DNA from: Gammaproteobacteria bacterium
GTDB lineage: Bacteria > Pseudomonadota > Gammaproteobacteria > Steroidobacterales > Rariloculaceae
Assembly: GCA_017577365.1 (NCBI GenBank)
Contig: PKRJ01000005.1
Span: forward strand, 1-64,000
Direction of reading: 5' to 3'
Length of the DNA stretch: 64,000 nucleotides
Positions 24,228-33,519 of the stretch are shown here, piece after piece; the stretch's first letter is position 1; each line of letters opens with the position of its first letter. The translations under genes and the position numbers were made by a program. The notes under the pieces are model-generated. The model saw only the letters and a program-made list of their open reading frames with translations. It searched no databases and had not been told where the DNA came from.

Positions 24228-25403
24228 ATGGTTAAGAAACTGCTGATCGTCCTCGGAATCGTGCTCGCCGTCGTCGCCGTCGCGGTGGCGAGAAGCGTGA
24301 TCGGCGACGGAAACGTCAAGGAAGTCGAGCTCGAGCCCGTCGCGCGCCGCGTCATCCAGTCGTCGGTGCTCGCGTCCGGACGCCTCACGCACGAGCACGA
24401 GGTCAAGCTGATGACCGAGGAGATCGGCCGGGTCACGCATCTCTTCGTCGAGGAGGGCGATCGCGTCGCGGCGGGACAGCTGCTGCTGCAGATCGACGAC
24501 GAGGCGCATCGAGCGGCCGTCGAGCAGAACGCGGCGCAGGTGCGACTGCAGGAGATCGCGATCGAGCGCCAGCGCTTGAGGCTCGAGAACCTTCGCGCGC
24601 AATGGCAGCGGCAGGAGAAACTCTACGAGCGGGGGCTAGTCGACGAGGACAGCTTCGAGCTGCTCTCCAACGAGCTCAAGCTCGCCGAGGTGGACCTCGA
24701 GTCGGCGCGCGAGCAGCTGCAGCAGGCGAAAGCGCAGCTCGAGCAGGCCGAGGACAGGCTGCGCAAGACGCGCGTGTATTCGCCGATCGACGGCGTCGTC
24801 ACCTCGCTCGACATCAAGGTCGGGGAGACCGCGATCTCGAGCACGACGAACCTGCCGGGCTCGACGCTGATGACGATCGCGAATCCCGACAGCATCCACA
24901 CCGAGGTCAACGTCGACGAGGCGGATATCGCGAACGTCGAGGTCGGCCAACGGGCGCACGTCTATGCGATCGCGTATCCCGACACGCCGATCGAAGGCGT
25001 GATCGAGTCGATCGCCGTGTCCGCCAAGGTGCCGGAGGGCCAGCAGGGCCTGTCGTTCGCGGTGAAGATCCGGCTCGCCCCGCCCGAAGGCGTGCGGCTT
25101 CGTCCGGGAATGTCGTGCCGCGCGGAAATCTTCACGACGACGAAGAAGGACGTCCTCGCGGTGCCGGTGCAAGCCGTCCTCGCCGAGGAGAACCGCATCG
25201 AAGGCAAGACGATCCATTCCGTCTTCGTGAACCGGGACGGCCGGGCGCGCAAGATCGAGGTCGAGGTCGGGATCTCGGACGACACGTATCAGGAGATCAC
25301 GAAGGGGCTTACCGACGGCGACGAGATCGTCGTCGGGCCCGACCGCATACTGCGCACCCTCGAGGACGGCGACGCGATTCGTGCCGCGGCCGCCGAGACC
25401 TGA
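24228..25403 (+). CDS. MacA-like periplasmic adaptor (HlyD family)
   Basis: This 391-residue membrane-fusion protein has an N-terminal anchor helix (about residues 4-24), a lipoyl-like half (VTHLFVEEGDRVAAGQLLLQID), a long alpha-helical hairpin (about residues 90-180) with many Gln/Glu/Arg, and a second lipoyl half (TRVYSPIDGVVTSLDIKVGET). Beta-barrel and membrane-proximal domains follow (LRPGMSCRAEIFTT, DGDEIVVGPD). It links an inner-membrane ABC permease to an outer-membrane channel. ATG 24228 is preferred over a GTG at 24219. The ATPase and permease follow directly; no TolC gene is in the window. Confidence 0.9.
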   Translation: MVKKLLIVLGIVLAVVAVAVARSVIGDGNVKEVELEPVARRVIQSSVLASGRLTHEHEVKLMTEEIGRVTHLFVEEGDRVAAGQLLLQIDDEAHRAAVEQNAAQVRLQEIAIERQRLRLENLRAQWQRQEKLYERGLVDEDSFELLSNELKLAEVDLESAREQLQQAKAQLEQAEDRLRKTRVYSPIDGVVTSLDIKVGETAISSTTNLPGSTLMTIANPDSIHTEVNVDEADIANVEVGQRAHVYAIAYPDTPIEGVIESIAVSAKVPEGQQGLSFAVKIRLAPPEGVRLRPGMSCRAEIFTTTKKDVLAVPVQAVLAEENRIEGKTIHSVFVNRDGRARKIEVEVGISDDTYQEITKGLTDGDEIVVGPDRILRTLEDGDAIRAAAAET

Positions 25404-25421
25404 GCGGGAGGGCTCTTCTTC

Positions 25422-26129
25422 ATGGCCGTGATCCGGCTCGAATCCATCGCGAAGCATTACGCGATGGGGCAGCACGTCATCAAGGCGCTCGACGGCATCG
25501 ACCTCGTGATCGAGCGCAACGAGTACGTCGTGATCATCGGCTCGTCGGGCTCGGGGAAATCGACGCTGATGAACATCATCGGCTGCCTCGATACGCCGAC
25601 GTCGGGGCGTTATCTGCTGAACGGGAGAAACGTCAGCGGATTGAGCGAAGGCGAGCTCGCCGACGTGCGCAACCAGGAGATCGGCTTCATCTTCCAGAGC
25701 TTCAACCTGCTGCCGCGCATGACCGCGCTCGCGAACGTGATGCAGCCGCTGATCTACGCGGGCGTGCCGCTCAAGGAGCGGCGCGAGGAGGCGATGCACT
25801 ATCTCGAGCGCGTCGGGCTCGCGTCGCGCGCCGACCATCTGCCGAATCAGCTCTCGGGCGGCCAGCGTCAGCGTGTCGCGATCGCGCGTGCGCTCGTGAC
25901 GAGCCCGTCGATCCTGCTCGCGGACGAGCCGACCGGTAATCTCGACTCGCAGACGACGGCGGAGATCCTCGCCCTGTTCGACGAGCTCCACGCCGACGGC
26001 CAGACGATCGTGCTCGTGACGCACGAGCCGGACGTCGCCGCGCACGGCGAGCGCGTGATCCGGCTCCGCGACGGCAGGATCGTCGAGGATACGCGTAAAC
26101 CTTCGCGCGCGGCGGAGCAGGGGCAATGA
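25422..26129 (+). CDS. MacB-type ABC transporter ATP-binding protein
   Basis: The 235-residue protein has all ABC motifs: Walker A GSSGSGKST, Q-loop FIFQSFNLLPRM, signature LSGGQRQR, Walker B ILLADEPTGNLDS and H-loop LVTHEPD. The QSFNLLP and ADEPTGNLD motifs place it in the LolD/MacB group, which powers mechanotransmission across the periplasm rather than membrane transport of small substrates. It follows the adaptor gene by 18 bases, and its stop overlaps the start of the permease gene by 4 bases (ATGA). Confidence 0.93.
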   Translation: MAVIRLESIAKHYAMGQHVIKALDGIDLVIERNEYVVIIGSSGSGKSTLMNIIGCLDTPTSGRYLLNGRNVSGLSEGELADVRNQEIGFIFQSFNLLPRMTALANVMQPLIYAGVPLKERREEAMHYLERVGLASRADHLPNQLSGGQRQRVAIARALVTSPSILLADEPTGNLDSQTTAEILALFDELHADGQTIVLVTHEPDVAAHGERVIRLRDGRIVEDTRKPSRAAEQGQ

Positions 26130-27418
26130 CGGCCGCGGTGCTGACGCAACGCAGCGAGCGCACCAGGCGACGCGTACGAACGCGCTCGCCGTTGTGGTTC
26201 GCCGTGACCGAGGGCGTCCGCTCGGCGCTGCACTCGATTCGCGCCCACGCGTTCCGCAGTTTCCTCACCGCGCTCGGCATCATCATCGGCGTCGCCGCGG
26301 TGATCGCGATGGTCTCGATCATCCAGGGGCTGAGCTACGCGATCGGCCAGCAGCTCCAGGGGCTCGGCAGCAACAGCATCACGGTGCAGTCGTACACGAC
26401 GATGGAGAACCGGCTGCAGGGCAGGATCGCGAGGCTGACGCCCGACGATCTCGACCTGATCGCACGGCGAGTCGAAGGGATTCAGTCGATCACGCCGATC
26501 ATGGCGTCCGGGCTCGGCCAGGTCCGCTACGGCTCGCAGACCGCGACCGCTCAGATCATCGGCACGACGTACTCGTTCCAGGACGTCGCGCAGTACTTCA
26601 CGGCGTCGGGCCGCTTCATCTCCGACAGCGACAACGCGACGCGGCGGCGCGTCGTCGTGATCGGCGAGACGGTGCGCGAGAACCTTTCCCTGCCCGCGGA
26701 TCCGGTCGGTGAGTTCGTGCAGATCAACGGCGAGTGGCTGAAGATCATCGGGCTGCTCGAGCCGAGGGGCGAGATCCTCGGTAACGATCTCGACAACCGC
26801 GTGATCCTGCCGTTCAGCACGATGCAGGCGTTGAGCGGCAACCGCGGGCGGCCGCCGGATATCCAGATCCAGCTCAACGTCGCGAATCTCGCCGAGATGG
26901 ACGCGGTCGTGCAACGCATCGCGAGGCTGCTGCGGCAGGCGCACGATCTCGGTCCCGAGGACGAGGACGATTTTCAGATCCAGACGGCGGAGCAGCTCAC
27001 GAGCACGATCAACTCGATCCTGACGAACGTCACGGTCGTGATGGGCGGCATCGTCGGCATCTCGCTGCTCGTAGGCGGCATCGGCATCATGAACATCATG
27101 CTGGTGTCGGTCACGGAGCGGACGCGCGAGATCGGCATCTGCAAGGCGATCGGCGCGAAGCGGCACCACATCCTGTTCCAGTTCCTGCTCGAGGCGCTCG
27201 TCCTGTGCCTCATCGGCGGCCTGTTCGGCTTGCTGATCGGTTACGGCATCGGCGCGCTCGCGGCGTCGCTGATCCCCGGATTCCCGGCGGCGCACACGCC
27301 GCTCTGGGCCGTGCTGCTCGCGCTCGGCTTCTCGGGCGCGGTCGGCATCGTGTTCGGCATCCTGCCGGCGGCGAAAGCGGCGAACCTCGACCCGATCGCA
27401 TCGCTGAGGTATGAATAG
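26126..27418 (+). CDS. MacB-type ABC transporter permease
   Basis: The 430-residue permease has a first helix after RAHAFRSFLTALGIIIGVAAVIAMVS, a periplasmic MacB_PCD domain (about residues 75-290) and an FtsX domain with three helices. It contains IGIMNIMLVSVTERTREIGICKAIGA and ends NLDPIASLRYE, the normal ending of these permeases. In E. coli MacB the ATPase and permease are one chain; here they are two genes with a 4-base overlap. It likely exports a peptide, lipid or macrolide-like molecule with the adaptor encoded upstream. Confidence 0.93.
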   Translation: MTAAVLTQRSERTRRRVRTRSPLWFAVTEGVRSALHSIRAHAFRSFLTALGIIIGVAAVIAMVSIIQGLSYAIGQQLQGLGSNSITVQSYTTMENRLQGRIARLTPDDLDLIARRVEGIQSITPIMASGLGQVRYGSQTATAQIIGTTYSFQDVAQYFTASGRFISDSDNATRRRVVVIGETVRENLSLPADPVGEFVQINGEWLKIIGLLEPRGEILGNDLDNRVILPFSTMQALSGNRGRPPDIQIQLNVANLAEMDAVVQRIARLLRQAHDLGPEDEDDFQIQTAEQLTSTINSILTNVTVVMGGIVGISLLVGGIGIMNIMLVSVTERTREIGICKAIGAKRHHILFQFLLEALVLCLIGGLFGLLIGYGIGALAASLIPGFPAAHTPLWAVLLALGFSGAVGIVFGILPAAKAANLDPIASLRYE

Positions 27419-27495
27419 GGCCGGGCCGCGCCGGCCCGGTTCCGCATCTCGGGGGGGATCTCATCGATACGCGCATCGACGAGGACGCCGCGCCG

Positions 27496-28947
27496 ATGCC
27501 TGGCGCGGCGGCATCGGGTCAGGGCCGTCGACGCATCGGGCTCGCCATCGGCGCCGGCCTGTTCGTGCTGATGCTCGCGCTGCCGCCGCCGGAGGGGCTC
27601 GAGCTTGCGCCGTGGCGCGTGGCAGCGGTGGCGGTGCTCATGGCCTCGCTTTGGCTCACCGAAGCCGTGCCGATCTCGGTCACCGCGCTTCTGCCGCTGG
27701 TGCTGTTTCCACTGCTCGGCGTGGCACCCATCGGTGCCGCTTCGGCGCCGTATGCCGATCCGTTGGTCTTCCTGTTTCTCGGCGGCTTTCTGATCGGACT
27801 CGCGATCGAGCGCTGGAACCTGCATCGGCGCATCGCGCTGAACGTGCTCGTCCGCGTCGGCGCGCGCGAGGATCTTCAAGTCGGCGGTTTCATGCTCGCG
27901 ACCGCCGTGCTCAGCATGTGGGTCAGCAACACGGCGACCGCGCTGATGATGCTGCCGGTCGCGCTTTCGGTCGTGCCGCGGGGAACGGACGGAGCGGTGG
28001 CGCCGGGCCGGGAGCGTTTCGCCGTCGCGCTCCTGTTGTCGGTGGCTTATGCGGCGAGCATCGGCGGACTCGCGACGCTCGTCGGCACGCCGCCGAATGC
28101 GTTCCTCCGCGGCTACATGAGTCAGAACTTCGGCATCGAGATCGGCTTCGCCGAATGGATGCTGATCGGCGTCCCGGTCTCGGTGGTGATGCTCGCGGGC
28201 GCGTGGTGGCTCTTGACCGGCCCGCTGTTTCGGTTGGGCCGAGAGGAGGTGCCGGGCGCTCGAGACGCGATTCGGCGGTCGCTCGCGCAGCTCGGCGCCG
28301 CATCGCCCGCGGAGAAGCGGGTCGCGGCGGTCTTCATGCTCACCGCGGGCTTGTGGATCACGCGTCCGCTGCTCGACGAGCTCGTGCCGGGGCTGTCGGA
28401 CACGACGATCGCGGTCGCCGGCGCGCTGCTCCTGTTCGTGGTACCGAGCGGCGTCGAGCGAGGGCGTTTCCTGTTGACATGGGACGAAGCGGAGCGATTG
28501 CCCTGGGGCGTGCTGCTGCTTTTCGGCGGCGGTCTTTCGCTCGCGGGTGCCGTGTCGGACACGGGGCTCGCGGCGTGGCTGGGCGAGGAGCTCGAAGCGC
28601 TCGCCGGGTGGCCCGTCTTCTTGCTCGTGCTGACGGTGAGCGTGCTCGTGATCTTCTTGACGGAGCTCACGAGCAATCTCGGCACGACCGCGACGTTCCT
28701 GCCGGTCGTGACCGCGCTCGCGGTCGGCATCGGTCAGCCGCCGCTCTTGCTCGCGGTGCCGGCCGTGATCGCCGCGAGCTGCGCGTTCATGCTGCCGGTC
28801 GCGACGCCGCCGAACGCGATCGTCTTCGCGAGCGGGCTCTTGACCGTGCCGCAGATGGCCCGCACGGGCTTCTGGCTCAACGTCCTCGGCGTGGTCGTGA
28901 CCGTCGCGCTCGTGTATCTCCTGATCGGCCCCGTATTCGGCGTGTAA
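27496..28947 (+). CDS. SLC13/DASS family sodium-coupled carrier
   Basis: This 483-residue transporter has about eleven membrane segments and both SNT signatures of the divalent anion:sodium symporters: SMWVSNTATALMMLP and LTELTSNLGTTATFLP. The C-terminal PVATPPNAIVFASG block is also typical. Substrates in the family are C4-dicarboxylates, citrate or sulphate; the sequence alone does not decide. The start codon is uncertain, since the chosen ATG at 27496 has no strong ribosome site. It reads in the same direction as the efflux operon, 77 bases downstream. Confidence 0.88.
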   Translation: MPGAAASGQGRRRIGLAIGAGLFVLMLALPPPEGLELAPWRVAAVAVLMASLWLTEAVPISVTALLPLVLFPLLGVAPIGAASAPYADPLVFLFLGGFLIGLAIERWNLHRRIALNVLVRVGAREDLQVGGFMLATAVLSMWVSNTATALMMLPVALSVVPRGTDGAVAPGRERFAVALLLSVAYAASIGGLATLVGTPPNAFLRGYMSQNFGIEIGFAEWMLIGVPVSVVMLAGAWWLLTGPLFRLGREEVPGARDAIRRSLAQLGAASPAEKRVAAVFMLTAGLWITRPLLDELVPGLSDTTIAVAGALLLFVVPSGVERGRFLLTWDEAERLPWGVLLLFGGGLSLAGAVSDTGLAAWLGEELEALAGWPVFLLVLTVSVLVIFLTELTSNLGTTATFLPVVTALAVGIGQPPLLLAVPAVIAASCAFMLPVATPPNAIVFASGLLTVPQMARTGFWLNVLGVVVTVALVYLLIGPVFGV

Positions 28948-29030
28948 CGGCAGTCGGGTCGAGCCGGAACGACACGACGCCGATTCCATTCGTCATCCCC
29001 CCGAATCCTTCGGCGCGCTCGAGCGCCGCG

Positions 29031-29999
29031 TCAGGACCGGCGCGGGCCTCCGATAACGCCGTTCCTGCGAAAGAGGTCGACGAACAGCTCGCGAATCCAT
29101 TGATTGCCCGGATCGCGGTGGAAGCGTTCGTGCCAGTACTGGTAGATGTCGATCGTCGGCGTCTTCACCGGCACTGGGAACAGCTGCAGCCCGAGATGCG
29201 GCGCGAGCGCCTCGGCCATCCCCAACGGCAGCGTCGCGACGAGATCGGTCATCGCGACGAGCACGGCCGCGCCGACGAAGCTCGGCACGCGGCAGACGAT
29301 ACTCTCCGGCGGCAGCGCTTTCTCGAGCGCGCGCTCCGTTCTCAAGTGTGCGTGTCCCGTGCCGGCCGAGTAGACGAGCACGTGACGCTCGGCCGCGAAC
29401 GCCTTCGACGACGGCTTGTCGCCGATCCGGGGATGTCCCTTGCGCGCGACGCCGACGTAGCTCACGGACCACAGGAACTGGCGGCGCACGCGTTTGCTCA
29501 AGCCCGGGAACGATCCGGTCGCGAAATCGAGCGAGCCGGATTCGAGCGACGACTCGAGGCGCGCGAGATCGAGCGGCACGATCTGCAGCCGCACGTGCGG
29601 CGCCTGCTCCTTGAGCGCGTCGAGCAACGCCGGGAGCTGCCGGATCATGCCCGAATCGACGCTCGAGAAGCGGAACGTGCGCGCGGTCACGGCCGGATGG
29701 AAGGGCACGTGAGTGGTCCGCAGCGACGTGAGCTGATCGAGGATCTCGCGGACCGGCCCGCCGAGCTGCAGCGCCTTCGTCGTCGGCTCCATGCGGTGGC
29801 CGACGCGCACGAAAAGCGGATCGGCGAAATAGGCGCGTAGCGCCGCGAGCGTCTTGCTGAGCGCGGGCTGCGTGACGCCGAGCACTTCCGCGGCTCTCGT
29901 GAGGCTGTGCTCACGCAAGAGCACTTCGAAGACCCGGAGGTGCCGTAGGTCGAGATCGAGGTCCGTCGAGTCGAGCGCCATAACCGTCGTGCATCCCAT
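29031..29999 (-). CDS. LysR family transcriptional regulator
   Basis: The 322-residue protein has an N-terminal winged HTH (LRHLRVFEVLLREHSLTRAAEVLGVTQPALSKTLAALRAYFADPLFVR) and a LysR substrate-binding domain with two lobes. DPLFVRVG...MEPTTKA is the typical junction of the NodD/LeuO-like branch, which includes regulators of aromatic degradation. ATG 29999 and ATG 29981 are both possible starts. It is convergent with the SLC13 gene and is followed upstream (at higher coordinates) by the amidase gene on the same strand, so its target is not obvious from divergence. Confidence 0.9.
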   Translation of the reverse strand: MGCTTVMALDSTDLDLDLRHLRVFEVLLREHSLTRAAEVLGVTQPALSKTLAALRAYFADPLFVRVGHRMEPTTKALQLGGPVREILDQLTSLRTTHVPFHPAVTARTFRFSSVDSGMIRQLPALLDALKEQAPHVRLQIVPLDLARLESSLESGSLDFATGSFPGLSKRVRRQFLWSVSYVGVARKGHPRIGDKPSSKAFAAERHVLVYSAGTGHAHLRTERALEKALPPESIVCRVPSFVGAAVLVAMTDLVATLPLGMAEALAPHLGLQLFPVPVKTPTIDIYQYWHERFHRDPGNQWIRELFVDLFRRNGVIGGPRRS

Positions 30000-30072
30000 T
30001 CATGCCGCGGGACTCATAGATTACGGCACGGGAAGGCGGACGGTCACGGCCCGGACGTGCGTGCGCGGACCG

Positions 30073-31371
30073 TCACAAGGGCCCTGCGAGCCGCTCGTGG
30101 ATCCACTTGGCCGCGGACAGCGCACGCCGGTCATCGCCGAGGCCGCCGACGACCTGCAGGCCGACCGGCAGGCCGCGGGGGCTCGAGAGGGCAGGCACGT
30201 TGACCGCGGGGGCGTGCAGCAACGTGAAGTTGCGGTTCATGATCGGGCTGCCGGTCGTGTCGAGGCCGAGCGGCGCTTCGCCCGTCGTGCTCGGGGTCAA
30301 GAGCACGTCGAGCTCCGCGAGCACGCCGGCGAACGCGGCCCGGCAGGCGCTCGCGACGCGTTGCGCGCGGGCATAGCGCTCGTGCGAGACGCGCGTGCCC
30401 GCATCGATCGAGCCGCGGAAACCGTCGCTCAACAGTGCCGCGTGCATGCGTCGCACGTCGGCGAGGTTTCGCGAGAGCTCGAACCCGTAGATGTCCTCGC
30501 ACGCGGCGCCGAGGTCGGCGAACGGCGCGGGCAGCTCGACGGTCCTGATCCGCGCGCCGGATCGCGCGAGCTCGGTCGCCGCGCGCTCGAGCGCATCTCG
30601 CCCGGCATCGTCGACGGCGGACCACTCGTACGTCCGGCAGATGCCGATCCGCGGCGGCGCGGTGCGCGGCACGATCTCGACGAGATCGGACCGGCCCGCC
30701 GCGACGCCGGCAAGGAGCGCCGCGTCGTCGACGCTTCGCGCGAAGACGCCGACCGTATCGAGGCTTTCGGCAAGCCGCAGCACGCCGTCCGTCGGAATCG
30801 TTCCGAAGCTCGGCTTGTAGCCCACGACGCCGCAGTAGCTCGCCGGCCGGATCACCGAGCCGAACGTCTGCGTGCCGAACGCGAGCGGAACCATCTCGTC
30901 GGCGACCGCGGCCGCCGAGCCGCTCGACGAGCCTCCGGGCGTGTGCGCGAAGTTGCGCGGGTTGACCGTCGCGGCCGGCTTGAAGGCCGCAAGCTCCGTC
31001 GTGACGCTCTTGCCGAGCACGATCGCGCCGGCGCGGCGCGCCGCGTCGACGCACGCGGCGTCGGCCGCGGGATGCCGGCCGCGATAGATCGGCGAGCCGC
31101 GCTCGGTGGGGAAGTCGGCCGTGTCGATCACGTCCTTCACGGCGATCGGCAGGCCGTGGAGCGGACCCACGATCGGACCGCGATCGAGCTCGCGGGCGCG
31201 CTCGAGCGCTCGGTCGGCGTCGATGATTGCCCAGGCGCGGATCAGGGGTTCGCGGTCGCGAATGCGCTCGAGATGCGAAGCGATGACTTCGAACGCGCTG
31301 ATCTCGCGGCGCCCGAGGCGCTCCGCGAGGGCGGTCGCCGTCATGCGGAACAGGTCGCGGGAAGCGGTCAT
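30073..31371 (-). CDS. Amidase signature family enzyme
   Basis: This 432-residue enzyme has the Ser-cisSer-Lys triad region: Lys in GLPIAVKDVIDT, the Gly/Ser-rich loop TPGGSSSGSAAAVA and the nucleophile Ser in QTFGSVIRPAS. It hydrolyses an amide in the cytoplasm; candidates range from aryl or malonyl amides to allophanate-like substrates. The ATG at 31371 is chosen because the homologous region begins there, although the frame stays open further upstream. It lies 158 bases after a VOC-like gene on the same strand. Confidence 0.88.
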   Translation of the reverse strand: MTASRDLFRMTATALAERLGRREISAFEVIASHLERIRDREPLIRAWAIIDADRALERARELDRGPIVGPLHGLPIAVKDVIDTADFPTERGSPIYRGRHPAADAACVDAARRAGAIVLGKSVTTELAAFKPAATVNPRNFAHTPGGSSSGSAAAVADEMVPLAFGTQTFGSVIRPASYCGVVGYKPSFGTIPTDGVLRLAESLDTVGVFARSVDDAALLAGVAAGRSDLVEIVPRTAPPRIGICRTYEWSAVDDAGRDALERAATELARSGARIRTVELPAPFADLGAACEDIYGFELSRNLADVRRMHAALLSDGFRGSIDAGTRVSHERYARAQRVASACRAAFAGVLAELDVLLTPSTTGEAPLGLDTTGSPIMNRNFTLLHAPAVNVPALSSPRGLPVGLQVVGGLGDDRRALSAAKWIHERLAGPL

Positions 31372-31529
31372 GGGATCGTTCTTTCGACGGGTTCGCGTCC
31401 GCGCGAGAAGCGCGATCGCCGCGCAGACTCTAACGCGTCGCGGTTCGTCGTGCAGCTTCGATGCGGCGCGCCGACAATCTCGGCGGGAACCTTCGCCCTG
31501 GCTGCAACGAGAGACGAGGACGCGGCCGT

Positions 31530-32138
31530 TCAGCGGGGCCTCGGCGGCTGCCAGTCCGGCGGCATCGCGGCGAAGTCGATCAGCGGCTCTTCGTCGCCCG
31601 CCGCGACCGCGTCCTCGATCTGCTCGTAGAAGCCGCGGCCGGCCTGCTCGGAGAACGTGATACGCGCGGCGGCATCTCCGGCTGCGGGCCGTTCGACGTA
31701 TTCCGGGAACACCGTCACGGACGGATCGCCCTCCGCGTAGCCCTTCGCGAACATCTGCTTCACGACGCCGAATCCGTCGTGCCGGACCAGCGTGCGGCCG
31801 CGCGCGTGACCGCCCATAGCGATCAGACGTTGTCGAAAAGCGTCGAGGTCGCGGCACGCGAACGCGACGTGCTGACACGCATGATCGCCGTGCCGCTCGA
31901 CGAATCGCGTGACTTGCGACTTGCGGCGGCGATCGATGCCCTCGACGAGCGCGATGCCGAATTCTCCGTAGTCGATACACCAGAGCTTCATGCTGCTGTC
32001 CGGGTCGTCCGGGCGAACGTCGTCGATGCGCGTCACGAGCGTGCCGCCCTCGACTTCGATGTGATACCACGCCCATTTCTCGATCGTGCCTTTCGCGCAG
32101 GCGTACGTGACGTGATCGACCTTGCTGAGCTGCGACAT
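31530..32138 (-). CDS. VOC-fold protein (HPPD-like)
   Basis: The 202-residue cytoplasmic protein starts MSQLSKVDHVTYAC and resembles one 4-hydroxyphenylpyruvate-dioxygenase-like half. It has DHVTYA as first strand with a possible metal His, DHACQHVAFACRDLDAFRQRL as central block with a second His, and FPEYVERP toward the end with Glu. So a 2-His-1-Glu metal set may be present. Its chemistry cannot be named. It stands upstream of the amidase gene, perhaps in one catabolic unit. Confidence 0.7.
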   Translation of the reverse strand: MSQLSKVDHVTYACAKGTIEKWAWYHIEVEGGTLVTRIDDVRPDDPDSSMKLWCIDYGEFGIALVEGIDRRRKSQVTRFVERHGDHACQHVAFACRDLDAFRQRLIAMGGHARGRTLVRHDGFGVVKQMFAKGYAEGDPSVTVFPEYVERPAAGDAAARITFSEQAGRGFYEQIEDAVAAGDEEPLIDFAAMPPDWQPPRPR

Positions 32139-32376
32139 CGCTCGTTCTCCGTTGGCGCACCGACGCGCGCGCGGCGCGATCGAGCATCGGCAAGCGCGTG
32201 GCGCGCAATGACGTCCGACACACTGTAGCGCGTTCCGCGCAGCGGTTTCGGTCAATCGGTGACGGCGCCGATTGCGGGCAGTCGACGGTACGCAGCGGAT
32301 GAGCAGCGCTGCACCGCGCGGCGCGCTTCTTGAATGATCCCCCCGCATTTTCGAACGACCGCAAGCGTAAACGGTC

Positions 32377-32486
32377 GTGTTCTCGTCATGCCCGTCTTGC
32401 CGGATCGTGCGCGCCAGGGAAGGCGCGCCCGAAGCGTACAGGGAAGTATTCACCGCGGTCCGGCAAGACGGGCATGACGAGAGCAC
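32377..32486. repeat. 110-bp palindromic element with nested hairpin
   Basis: A 28-bp left arm (32377-32404) and a 28-bp right arm (32459-32486) are inverted copies with one mismatch; the core is CTCGTCATGCCCGTCTTGCC. The 54-base centre holds a second perfect hairpin, GCGCGCC (32409-32415) and GGCGCGC (32422-32428). It lies between divergent genes, 22 bases before the start of the 32509 gene, so it is not a simple terminator. It looks like a REP/REPIN- or MITE-like element. Apart from it, the 370-base gap (32139-32508) shows nothing recognisable. Confidence 0.75.
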
Positions 32487-32508
32487 GGCCCACCGCAAGG
32501 ACCGCGGG

Positions 32509-33519
32509 ATGACTCTTCTCTTGATTCTGGCACTGTCGCTGCTCGCGCTATGGTGGATCGCGTGGAGCATCGATCGACGCAACGCCTGGTCGGTCGCCGT
32601 CTACCGCGCGGAGCATGGCGACCCCGAGCGCCTCGAGCCGCATCCGGGTGCGCGCCAGCCGGCGCTCCGCGCTGCGGACGTGACCGACGTCGACGCCGCC
32701 GCGGTGGCCGATCCGTTCGTCGCGCGCGACGGGGAACGGTGGTATCTGTTCGTCGAGGTCGTCGAGCGAGCGAGGCGGCGCGGCGCGATAGGGCTCGCGA
32801 CGAGCGCCGACGGGATCACGTGGCGCTACGAGCGCATCGTGCTTCGCGAGCCGTTCCATCTTTCGTATCCGTACGTTTTCTTCGACCGCGGCGTGCACTA
32901 CATGATCCCGGAAACGCGCCGCGCGAACGCCGTCCGGCTGTATCGCGCCGAAGCGTTTCCGTACGGCTGGCGATTCGAGCGCGAGCTGATGCGCGGCGAT
33001 TATCACGATCCGTCGATCGTGCGCCGCGACGATCGCTGGTGGCTGTTCGCGCTGCGCGGCCGGCGTGAGCTCACGTTGCACGGCGCCGAGCGTCTCGAAG
33101 GGACGTGGACCGAGCACCCGGCGAGCCCGCTCGCCGTGGACGACCCGAGCCTCGTGCGTCCGGGCGGACGCATCACGGTCGTCGGCGATCGCCTGCTGCG
33201 GTTCGCGCAGGACGACGCGGTCGATTACGGCCGCGCGGTGCGAGCGTTCGAGATCGTCGCGCTCGATACGAGCCGATACGAAGAGCGCGAGCTTCCGGGA
33301 AGCCCGATCCTCGTCGCGAGCGGACGCGGATGGAACGCCGACGGCATGCACCACGTCGATCTCGTCGATGCCGGCGACGGTACCCTGCTCGCGTACGTCG
33401 ACGGCAAGTGCATCGTGCGGTGTTTCCGGCCGCGCAAAGGCGCGCGCCGGGTCGGCGCCGTGCTCACGACGCCGATCCGCCACGCGAGCCGCAAGGGCAC
33501 GCTCAGAGCCTCGCGTTGA
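32509..33519 (+). CDS. Membrane-anchored five-bladed beta-propeller protein (GH43/GINT1-N-like)
   Basis: The 336-residue product starts with one hydrophobic helix (residues 2-20). It then has a repeat-rich domain with VADPFVARDGERWYLFVEV, PYVFFDRGVHYMIPETR, HDPSIVRRDDRWWLFA and NADGMHHVDLVD. Such D-P-x-V/I and W-Y-L-F repeats are the blades of GH43-like propellers, as also found in the N-terminal part of plant glucosamine inositolphosphorylceramide transferase and in bacterial formyl-transferase-linked proteins. No transferase domain is attached. It probably handles a cell-surface glycan. Its 3' end overlaps the convergent TonB receptor by 17 bases. Confidence 0.65.
   Translation: MTLLLILALSLLALWWIAWSIDRRNAWSVAVYRAEHGDPERLEPHPGARQPALRAADVTDVDAAAVADPFVARDGERWYLFVEVVERARRRGAIGLATSADGITWRYERIVLREPFHLSYPYVFFDRGVHYMIPETRRANAVRLYRAEAFPYGWRFERELMRGDYHDPSIVRRDDRWWLFALRGRRELTLHGAERLEGTWTEHPASPLAVDDPSLVRPGGRITVVGDRLLRFAQDDAVDYGRAVRAFEIVALDTSRYEERELPGSPILVASGRGWNADGMHHVDLVDAGDGTLLAYVDGKCIVRCFRPRKGARRVGAVLTTPIRHASRKGTLRASR

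Noticed and set aside
30073..32364. Amidase ORF extended to 763 residues
   Set aside because: The upstream 330 codons are Arg/Ser-rich, overlap the VOC gene in another frame and have no homology pattern; the amidase starts at 31371.
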